From: Trema orientale
Lineage: Eukaryota > Streptophyta > Magnoliopsida > Rosales > Cannabaceae
NCBI GenBank assembly: GCA_002914845.1
Contig: JXTC01000543.1
Coordinates: 56,504-120,503, forward strand
Length of the DNA: 64,000 nt
Direction of reading: 5' to 3'
The notes under the pieces were generated by a model. It made no database searches, had not been told where the DNA came from, and was given only the letters and a program-made list of their open reading frames with translations. Positions 22,559-32,910 of this stretch are shown piece by piece (position 1 is the first letter of the stretch; each line of letters opens with the position of its first letter). Position numbers and translations under genes: made by a program.

Positions 22559-24792
22559 ACTGTCCACATATAACCCCTATGGAATGGGTCCACATTGCAT
22601 AGTCACTAAAGAGAGTTTCAAAACATATTCATAAAAAAATAATAGTTCAAAAACAATTTCGCATATCTCATTGTATCATTGTAATCATTTCTAAACAATT
22701 TTCATGTAACAATATTCAATAACAATGTCATATACTTGATCCATAGTTTTGTACAAAATAATTATCAGATAGAATCAAAATACTTTTCAAATAAAGTGAT
22801 TGCTTTAATAAAATTATTTTCTTTCAATAAATAACTTATTTGTAAAAAGTATATTTTCACTTGAAATCATATTTTTAATAAAATATTCTATAAACATAAG
22901 TTTATTATAAACAATAAAATATTTCGTTTTTGTACAAAAAGTTACTAGAAAAGACCAAAGGTTACTTACCTCGTTCGCTTTACATATTTAACCAAAATAA
23001 TCAGCATAACCTCTCAAACACCTATTATCACACAAATCATATAGAAGTATCACAACAATAAAATCATACTCTAACTACATTAAAAGTATTGATTACTTGC
23101 TACCCATGCATCTTCTATAATCAACTCTATAGCTATTCCCAATAATGTTAATTTCTTACGATTCATAATAATTCTAACATCTCTCTAAAAGACACCAAAC
23201 TTAGACGACATGTTCTACATGTCATGGGGTCCTAAAAGTACCAAGAATATAGCTATAGGGTCCATAGGTAAGCCCCATACAGTCGGACAAACCGCAACTA
23301 CATTTTGCTAAAAGTACCCAAAGTTTCAGATTTTTCCAGATTCGTAATATTCATTTCAATTGGCTATAACTCTCTAGTTATAAGTCCGTTTTTGACAAAT
23401 TATATACCGTTGGAAAGGTAATTCGATAAGCTTTCTAATCATACAAAATAGGACCTAATCAGACTAGTAAAATCCATAAAACGCTAGTCGGAACTTCTAC
23501 TATGTTTTTACATCGTAGCGTAAAACTCAAAAATTCATAACTTTCTATTTACCCAACCAAATTGTTGAATAAAAATTTAGAAATTACACAACATAATTTC
23601 ACCCATGCCAAATTTAGGGCATGAGAGTTTATTAATTTAAGTTGGACCCATTCAAGTTTATAAAAATAAGCTCTTAATTACAATCCTTTGTTACAAAGGA
23701 AAACCCTTTGATTCCAATTATAATGACATTAATTTACTTGTGTGTTTTGGTAGAAATTTGGGTGATTTTGGATTGCGACTGCACTCAACTGAATTAATTG
23801 AATTGCCTATATACCCCGTTGAGGGATCAATCCACTTGTAGTTCTAAGAGTTTTGAACCGAAAATTAGAAAATTTCAGTGAATGACCATGTCGAGAAATT
23901 TACAACAATATTTGAGAATTTATGAAATTCTGGTAAATGACCATATTGTGGAATTAAAAGCATTATAGAAGTTGGGAAATTCCTAGGTAAATGACCTTCT
24001 ATGGAATTCTAGGAGTTGTGTTTAGATTTGGTGGTGAATGACTTTCTTGGAATATTGAGAAAGTTTGATTTTATTTGAGAATTGTGACGGCACTTAGTTT
24101 TTTTTGCAACTAAGTTGCCTACATATCCCTTAGGAGGAATCAGGTCAACCTAGTTCCTGATATTTGTGTGGTTTGAAGAATTTGAGATGAAAGACCTCAT
24201 TGGTATCTTGGAGTTTTTTGCCATTTGCTATGACTTTTGTGAATTTTGAGATGAAAAACCTCATTTAGAACTTTGAGAACTTTCGGAAGTTTGATTTAAA
24301 CTTGCAACTACACCTAGTATATTTTCTAGGTTGCCTACGTTTCCCTTGCAGAATCAAGTCTGATGTAGCTTATGGGCTTTTTGTGGTATAGGTTTATTTC
24401 TTAGCAATCCCATATTGTAGAGCAATAAGCTAAGAAGACCCTTATGTATATTTTTGAATCTATTATATTTACTTTGATTTATTTTTTTGACAAAAATATG
24501 TAGGCTCATGAAGAACTTAGAGTCTTAATTTTGTAACTTTTAAAATTTAATTGGAATAAGATTTGTTCCTTGATATTCCAAATAATTTGCCTTTGGCCAA
24601 TTTTCCTTCTTCTCCTCTTATATTGAGATTGCGACTTTGTGTTTTATGTAATCTCAAAATAAGATAATGGTGCCTTTAATCGGACAGTAGGTACTCATGC
24701 AAAGGTGAGCAATGAGCTGTTCACATTGTACGAATTTTAATTAGACAACAAAAAGGGTGCAATACTGCACGTATGAAGAAGGAAATAGGAAT

Positions 24793-25200
24793 GGGATAAT
24801 TACAAAATTCTAGGTCCAAGATACCAAAAATTGAAAAATCCTGGATGGACTAATTTTTTTGAAAAATCTCGGATTGATTTACAAAAATATCACTTTTTAA
24901 AAGTATTATTAGAAAAATAATATTTTTAAAAAATATTTAGAAAAATATCATATTTTTTTTTAATTTGGTATTTTTCAATGGTACTCGAGATAACTAGTTA
25001 GATTACTTAGAGTAACCAATCCAGTTACTTAAAGTAACTGTTGAAGTTACCTCGGGTAACTCGACTAGTTACCTTAAGTATCTCATCAATCAATAAATAA
25101 GCGATATTTTTATAAATATTTTTAAAAGTGGTATTTTTATAATTAAATTCGGAATTTTTCAATTTTTTTGAAAAAATACCATTAAAAATCAAATTTCCTC
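24793..25200. mobile_element. Mutator-type MITE with 22-bp palindromic repeats (family M2, copy 1)
   Basis: Inserted in the left LTR and absent at the matching site of the right LTR (about 30755), which gives the empty site. A perfect 9-base duplication, AATAGGAAT (24784-24792 and 25201-25209), points to the Mutator group. The termini are GGGATAATTAC and, from the other side, GAGGAAATTTG. The centre (24981-25090) is five 22-base units, most with a TTACYTNRRGTAA palindrome. No coding capacity. A related copy lies at 54237-54670. Confidence 0.85.
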
Positions 25201-26895
25201 AATAGGAATTGGTATTTATCAATTCTATTTGGGCTTTGGTAAAGTTAAATTGGCCTAAGTGGACTTTTTACAATTTATGGCTCCCTTTGTTCATTGTTTG
25301 GGCTTTTGGAAGATATTATATATCCTTGTTTGGTTTGTTTTGGGCCAAGAGTATGGATTAGTGTTTATAAGACTATTGGGCAATTTTGATGGGCCTCTGA
25401 GTTATAGGACTGGTAGAATGTCTTGAACTCTTGTTGGGCCTCTGTTTAAAGGGACATTTAGGTCATTGTAATTTATTGGGCCTGCCTTCAGAAAATGTTA
25501 TTGGGCCTCATCTCATCTACATCTTTCTTTTGGGCATGCTGCAGATTTAAAACTTGACCCACCATTTTGCTCATATTTTCTTTTGACATACCGTGACCAT
25601 AAAAGAGAGATATATATATATATATATATACGTATATAAATCTTCGTTAAACAATCTAGATCAAAGAAATTTTAATTTGATAAACTTTCTCTCTTTTTTT
25701 TGTCTTTTCAAAACCGTATTTTTCATTCAACGAATTATTTATTTTTTATATATACATATAAGTTAATATATATCTTTTCCTTTTCTTTTAAAGTCACATT
25801 ATCTTTCCCTTTAGCCTAGGTTGAGTAATTAACTGTGTATATAATATATACTTGATATACATTTTTTGAATACGGGTTAAAGAAGTTAAATATAGCAAAC
25901 TTCCATTGACGAGAAAAACACCGTAATATTAGTATATTTTTTTATTTCAAATATATATTATATATTTTTCATTTTTGTCCCTTTACAATTATGTCTTGGG
26001 AGTGGGACATAAATTCAGGGAGAATTTTTGCAGTATAATCACCCAATAGAATATAAAAATTCTAATTTTCTTATGGCCATAATCTCACCGTAGACCTCTT
26101 TCGGCTTGTGAGCCTAGGTCGTGGTAGAACCAAAAGAAAATTTTTAGAGTTTTTGATATTTTGAGGAGAAATTTCAGCAGCATAACGACGTAATGAAAAG
26201 AAAACCCTAATTTTCTTTTGGCCTATACCTCCCGTAAACCTCTTTTTGGCATAAATAGCCTAGGTCGTGGCGGAACCAAAACGAAATTTAGAGCTTTGAC
26301 ATTTGGAAGAATTTAAAAGAGAGTAATATAAAAGTGAACTTTCATCTCGATTATGAGCTTGATCATTATTGGCAGCCTAGGTCATAAGACCTCTGTCAGC
26401 CATGGATAGCCTTAGAACACAGGGATAATCAAGAGAAAATTTTGAGTAGAGTAGGGAGAAAAGGTGTAGAGAAAATCCCATATAACTTATTTTGTAGATC
26501 TCTTTTGTGAAGAATGTGTCTTTTGCAGAGCTTTCTTTATTTTTCTTTTTTTTCTTTCTCCCCTCTCTTTTCTTTCTTTCCCTCACTTTTATTTTGTCGT
26601 ATTTTTTTTTTTGATTGCCAAAAAGTCTTCTCTGCCTTTTTTGTGTGCCCATATTTATAGACACATTTAAATGAGATTTTATTTTTATTTCTATTTTTTT
26701 ATTCTCCCACCACTTGCATGTACTTTTCCTGGGTAGGAAGTTATCCCATAGATAATGGGATAATGGGATTTAATTACTTTTTTTTAAATAAAAAAATAAA
26801 GTGGGAGAGTAGGGGAGGTAACTAACGTGTAAATCTCCCCACGTTTTTTTTTTCATCCCATCAATTTCTTTTCTTTTTTTTTTTTCGGTTCAACA

Positions 26896-29525
26896 GTTGC
26901 CCCCCTCGAGCATACACATGACATTGATGTATACATGTTATGCTCGAGCCGCTTTGAGGTCGTGCAATTGACTCTTTTTTGGTAGTTGTCATTTCACCAC
27001 TTTTGCTTTAGAATGACTAATACTCTGTGTATTTGTCTTTAACTTTGAGGGGAATATTTGAACTGTTGATTTTGTGGCTGTATCTATATTGTTGAATAGA
27101 TTGCCTACATACCCTTAGTAGAATCAAGCCTTTCATAGTTCAGGTGGCCAAATTTTAAAGCTTCATGCTTCTTGCTTTGAGCTTTTGTTTTGCATTTAGG
27201 CCTTTTGCTCTACGCTTTTTTTTTTTTTTTTGTGGACCATTTTTGTAGCATTTTAGCTTTTTGCTTCATGCAATTGCTTTCATGCTCTTTTTTTTTTTAT
27301 AAACAGAAATATGGTCCTCGATTGAAAAGACAATTGAAATCTTTTGCTTCTGAAAAGAAGAATCTATTTAAATTTTCTTTTCAAACATCTTTTCAACAAT
27401 GTCCTTAAGAAAAGAACATTTTTCTATCTAATGGATGACACTTCGTTGATATTGACACTAATTGAGTTCATTGGTCTTATCAGCTTCTTTCTTTGTCTTT
27501 GTCATCCTCTACAAAGGTAGCCATTGACTCGTTATTTGACGAGCTACTTATACCTCAACCGCACTTTCTCTTGAAACGAGTTCACTGAATAATTGAAGTT
27601 CTGTAGTGCATAGATAGATAGCTATCTCAGGGGTGAGATTGTTTCTACATAATTACACTGCAGCTGACTCAGTCAATTTTTCTGGGCACTGGAGTTTTAG
27701 GCTTCTTCATCTTGCAGTAAACTCATTGACATTCTCATTTGGCCTTTGCTTAGTTTCAGCTAGATCAGTAAGAGTGACTTCCTTGATTGAGCTTACAAAC
27801 TGAGCAAGGAATGCTATTTGCATGTCGTCCCATGTGATTATTGAATTTGGCGATAATTGTGTGTACCATGTAAATGCTGCTCCTTTAAACGATTGCACAA
27901 ATTGTCTAATGAGCAACGCATCAAATTGAGCAGAATCACCACAGACAGAAACGAGATATGCTAAATGTTCTTGAGCAGACCCATTTGTTCCATCGAACTT
28001 TTCAAAGTTAAGATGTGTATAATTTGGGGGATATAAGACTAAATCATAATGGGACGGATATAGTTTGTGATATCCAAGAACGGGAAGACTTGTTGTCGTT
28101 TGAAATTCTCGGATGCTTTCCATGGCTAGTGCTTTCAAATCAATCTGAGTCCTTGATGTTGTTGGAGCTTGTGTCTTATCAGGTTGAGTCATTGAAGTTG
28201 TTGAAATTTGCCCTACTTCCACTTTTTGCTTACTTATATTGACTTGTTCAGCTAGTTGTGCTGTAAGGCGTTCAATTTCAGCCTCCTTTTTAGCTAACAT
28301 TCTTTGTAGTTCTTGAAGTTGCTCCTCTAAATTTGTTGTTCCAATAACAAACACTGGCATGATCTTAGATTCAGTGTTGTCATATTGACTTATTAACTTT
28401 CGAGGAGGATCATTGTTTTTGTTTGCTAGAACAAAATCCTTGTAAAGTAGGTCATTGGAATGTTTGACAAAGCTTGTAGCTTTGTATGTTGAGGAGCAAG
28501 AAGATTCATAGGTTGAAGCTTGATGTTTGAGTTGTGATCCAGACATTTTTCCTATAAAGGGCTTTGATATACTGTTGAATGCCCTGGTTTTGAGGATAGA
28601 AGTTTTAGTCACTTGTTGACCAATATGAGAATTCCTTTCTCTTTCTTTGTTTTCTATCATGGTCCATTCTTTTTGGCCATTAAACAGCGAAGATGGACTT
28701 GAACATGGAAATCTACGTCCACTACTTCTGGCTTTTCTTGTGGGCTTAGGCTTTGATGTAAATTCCTTGGTCAAATTTGCTCTTAACAACGAATCGATTT
28801 CCATGGGAATTAACCCAATTTCTTTCCTCTATATGCGTTCTAAATATGTTAGAGAGACATTTGAATTTTTCTCAACACATTGAGTATAGGGTGTGGTCAT
28901 ATTCTCTTTAAGCAACTTTGGGATACTTGATAGCATGTTACCCTTAGTGGCTTTTGACTTTGAAAGAGTTAGACCATTGTTTTCTTCCTTTATGAAAGTC
29001 ACCGTGTTGGTGTTGCTGGTGACAATATCGATCGGAATAGAACCAATCATTATTTGAGTTAAGCAATGATCCTTAACCTTTGTGGTTATAGCAGGATTTC
29101 CCCCAATAAGCTTTGTTAACTTTGCATGAGCGATCTTTGCGACATTGGATAGGAGTGTTGTAGCGACCTTTGTGGTCCCTATAGCTCTCCCCTTTGCCGA
29201 TCTTGCTCATCTCTTCTTCAGTCTCTTTGTAGCTTTTCCTTTTAAGGCATCTGAAATTCGGTTATCTTTGGTGACCTTCACTTGTCTTGGGGCTTTAGCT
29301 TCAGTGGGTGCGCCAATGATAGAGAAGGTCATATGGAAACCATCTTTCTTTTTTTGCCCCTTGTCGATATGCGTAGTAGGGAGCTTATGGAAGTAGACAA
29401 TTAGTTGTGGTGCCATTTTTTTTCTGCAAGACAACACATGTAGTTATACAAGTAACTTTAAACAAGGTCAAAAGTCTATTGGAGATGAAAAGGAAAATGG
29501 GTCCCACCGGGCGTGCCAGAAACTA
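26896..29525 (-). other. Interior of the gag-only LTR element
   Basis: The frame at 27707-28804 (365 codons) carries a coiled-coil-like segment (LEEQLQELQRMLAKKEAEIE) and a retrotransposon gag domain (FDGTNGSAQEHLAYLV, FTWYTQLSPNSIITWDDMQ, LAETKQRPNENVNEFTAR). The rest, up to the primer-like site at about 29500-29520, holds further gag-leader sequence. No enzymatic domain is recognisable. Confidence 0.75.
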
Positions 29526-32510
29526 TGTTGAATAAAAATTTAGAAATTACACAACATAATTTCACCCATGCCGAATTTAGGGAATGAGAATTTATTAATT
29601 TAAGTTCAACCTATTCAAAATATAAAAATAACCTCTTAATTATAATCCTTTGGTACAAAGGAAAACCCTTTGATTCCAATTGTAATGACATTAATTTATT
29701 TATGTGTTTTGGTAGAAATTTGGGTGACTTTGGATTGCGGCTGCACTCAATTGAATTAATTGAGTTGCCTACATACCCTGTTGAGGGATCAAGCCACTTG
29801 TAGTTCTAAGAGTTTTGAACTGAAAATTAGAAAATTCCAGTGAATGACCATGTCGAGGAATTTATGACAATATTTGAGAATTTATGAAATTCTGATAAAT
29901 GACCATATTGTAGAATTAAAAGTATTTTAGAAGTTGGCGAATTCCTAGGTAAATGACTTTTTATGGAATTTTAGGAGTTGTGTATAGATTTGGTGGTGAA
30001 TGACTTTCTTAGAATATTGGGAAAGTCTGATTTTATTTGGGAATTGTGACTGCACTCAGATTTTTTTGCAACTAAGTTGCCTACGTATCCCTTAGGAGAA
30101 ATAAAGTCAACGTAGTTCCTGATATTTGTGTGGTTTAGAGAATTTGAGGTGAAGGACCTCATTGATATCTTGGAGCTTTTTGCCATTTTCTATGACTTTT
30201 GTGAATCTTGATATGAAAGACCTCATTTGGAACTTTGAGAACTTTTGGAAGTTTGATTTAAACTTGCAACTGTACCTAGTATATTTTCTAGGTTGCTTAC
30301 GTATCCTTTGTGGAATAAAATCTGACATAGTTCATGGGCTTTTTGTGGTTTAGGTTTATTTCTTAGCAATCCCATTTTGTAGAAATATAAGCTAAGAAGA
30401 CCCTTATGGATATTTTTGAATCCATTATATTTACTTTAATTTATTTTTTTGACAAAAATATGTAGGCTCATGAAGAACTTGGAGTCTTAATTTTGTCACT
30501 TTTTTAATTTAATTGGAATAATATTTGTTCCTTGATATTCCAATTAATTTGCCTTTGATCAATTTTCCTTCTTCTCCTCTTGTATTGAGATTGCGACTTT
30601 GTGTTTTGTGTTTTATGTAATCTCAAAATAAGATAATGGTGCCTTTAATCGGACAGTGGGTACTCATGCAAAGGTGAAGAATGAGCAGTTCACATTGTAT
30701 GAATTTTAATTAGGCAACAAAAAGGGTGCAATACTGCACGTATGAAGAAGGAAATAGGAATTGGTATTTATCAATTCTGTTTGGGCTTTGGTAAAGTCAA
30801 AATGGCCCAAGTGGACTTTTGACAATTTGTGGCTGCCCTTTTAAAACTTGACCCACCATTTTGCTCATATTTTCTTTTGACATACTGTGACCATAAAAAA
30901 TATATATATATATGTATATAAATCTTCGTTAAACAATACAGATCAAAGAACTTTTAATTTGATAAACTTTCTCTCTCTTTTTTTTCTTTTCAAAGCCGTA
31001 TCTTTCATTCAACGAATTATTTTTTTTATATATACACATATAAATTAATTTGTATCTTTTCCTTTTCTTTTAAAGTCACGTTATCTTTCCCTTTAGCCTA
31101 GGTTGAGTAATTAACTATGTATATAATATATACTTGATATACATTTTTTGAATACGGGTTCAAGAAGTTAAATATAGCAAACTTCCATTGACGAGAAAAA
31201 CACCGTAATATCAGTATATTTTCTTATTTCAAATATATATTATATATTTTTTATTTTGTCCCTTTACAATTATGTCTTGGGAGTGGGACATAAATTCTGG
31301 GAGAATTTTGGCAGCATAATGACCCAATAGAATGTAAAAACTCTAATTTTCTTATGGCCATAACCTCACCGTAGACCTCTTTCGGCTTGTGAGCCTAGGT
31401 CGTGGTGGAACCAAAAGAAAATTTTTAGAGTTTTTGATATTTTTAGGAAAAATTTCAGCAACGTGAAAAAAAAACTCTAATTTCTCTTTGGCCTATACCT
31501 TGCCGCTAACCTCTTTTTGGCATAAATAGCTTAGGTCGTGGCGGAACCAAAACGAAATTTAGAGCTTTGACATTTGGAAGAATTTAAAAGAGAGTAATAT
31601 AAAAGTGAACTTTCATAAAGGAGAAAAGGTATAGAGAAAATCCCATATAACTTACTTTATATATCTCTTTTGTGAAGAATGTGCTTTCTTTCTTTCTCCT
31701 CTCTATTTTCTTTCTTTCTCTATCTTTTCTTCTGTCGTAATTTTTTTTTTTGATTGTCAAAAAGTCCTCTCTGCCTTTTTTGTATGCCCATATTTATAGA
31801 CACATTTAAATGAGATTTTATTTTTATTTTCCTTTTTTATTCTCCCACCACTTGCACGTACTTTTCCTGAGTGGGAAGTTATCCCATAGATAATGGGATA
31901 ATAGGATATAATTACTTTTTTATTTAAATAAAAAAAAATAAAGTGGGAGAGTGGGGGAGGTAACTAACGTGTAAACCTCCCCACGTTTTTTTTTCTTCAT
32001 CCCATCAATTTCTTTTCTTTTTTTTTTCGATTCAACATAAATCACTCAAAATTTGTCTTGTTTAAATCCTAATATCAATAGACTTCATCCTCTATCAAAT
32101 TCATCTCCATATGTTATAAATAATTTATGAGCAATTCAAAGCTCTAACCCTAAATATTCAATCTCAATCCCAAAATCAAATTAAAATATAAAACTTAATC
32201 AGATAAGAGTTTATTACCTTAGGAGTGAGTCTCAATAATTCATGATATTGGTATCTTCTTCTTCTTCTTCTTCTTAAACGTCCATAGCCCTCTCTCTCTC
32301 TCTCTCTCTCTCTTTTTTCACTCCAGAGAGCGTACGTATAAACTGACTAGATTATTAGTCTTAGGGTCTCTGATAAAATTACCAATGTGTACCCAAATAA
32401 TATCTATTAATCAAGAGCTCTTTCGTCTTTTCTTTTATCTTTATATTATTTACTTAATACAAATAAATCCCTTTTTTTTTTATCGTACGGGTCGTCACAG
32501 TTCGTGTACT

Positions 32511-32624
32511 CAATCAGAAGTGTCGCGTTGTATCCATGTTGGTGTATTCAATCAGAAGTATCGCGTTGTATCCATGTTGGTGTACTCAGTTAGAAGTATG
32601 GTGTTGTATCCATGTTGGTCTCTT
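32511..32624 (+). repeat. 38-bp triplication within the kinase relic
   Basis: Three adjacent copies (32511-32548, 32549-32586, 32587-32624) of a unit starting CAATCAGAAGT and running through GCGTTGTATCCATGTTGG. Intact genes of the cluster carry it once, encoding EVLRCIHVG. Confidence 0.9.
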
Positions 32625-32910
32625 ATGTGTTCAACAGCTTCCTCAAGACAGGCCTACCTTGTCATCTTTGCTTGTGATGTTAGGAGATGAGACAGCTCTG
32701 CCTTTGCCTTAGCGCAAAAAACCAAGTTATTTCTTAGAAAAACATTCATTGGAAGCTAATACTTCTTCAGCTAATGAATATACCATAACTCATTTGCATC
32801 CTCGGTGGAATTAATTGGCATCACCATATACGTGGCAATATGAACAAAATCAGACATAATTATAAGTGGGATCAATTGAGTTTTACGCAACTATGTGATA
32901 GTCCTAGTAC

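Larger units (their letters stand above)
23563..32037 (-). mobile_element. Gag-only LTR retrotransposon (Ty3/Gypsy-type) with very long LTRs
   Basis: LTRs at 23563-26895 and 29526-32037, both starting TGTTGAATAAAAATTT and ending TTCAACA on the plus strand. The flanks CAAAT and TAAAT form an imperfect 5-base duplication. A primer-like site (TGGCACGCCCGGTGGGAC, minus strand) adjoins the right LTR and a GAGGGGGGCAAC polypurine tract adjoins the left one, so it reads on the minus strand. The 2.6-kb interior, shorter than either LTR, has a gag-like frame (27707-28804) but no protease, polymerase or integrase that I can see. The LTRs differ by many substitutions and several large indels, one being a MITE insertion, so the element is old and not intact. 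Confidence 0.85.
21823..32499 (-). mobile_element. Solo LTR of a Ty3/Gypsy-like family, split by another element
   Basis: Flanked by a perfect GTTCG duplication (21818-21822 and 32500-32504). On the minus strand it starts TGTGACGACCCGTACG (at 32499) and ends GGGCCGTGACA (at 21823). About 1.7 kb lies left and 0.46 kb right of an inserted element (23563-32037). It is homologous to the LTR at 32911-35671 in opposite orientation. It contains a 34-base tandem repeat. The right piece holds TTC and TC simple repeats (about 32253-32313). The Tekay/chromovirus-like assignment is inferred from the end sequences only. Confidence 0.8.
21808..32814 (+). pseudogene. S-domain receptor-kinase last-exon relic, split by a solo LTR
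   Basis: Two pieces, 21808-21822 and 32500-32814, read on the plus strand, opposite to the intact cluster. Together they match the last exon of genes 2 and 3 at 42 and 46 kb (TTTCATGG...TGTACTC...GAAGTG..GCGTTGTATCCATGT), through the LCVQQLP region and on to an ending THLHPRWN and a stop. A 38-base unit is triplicated at 32511-32624; this is not a multiple of three and disrupts the frame. A solo LTR with target duplication GTTCG sits within the exon. No upstream kinase exons were found beside it, so this is a 3' fragment. Confidence 0.75.
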
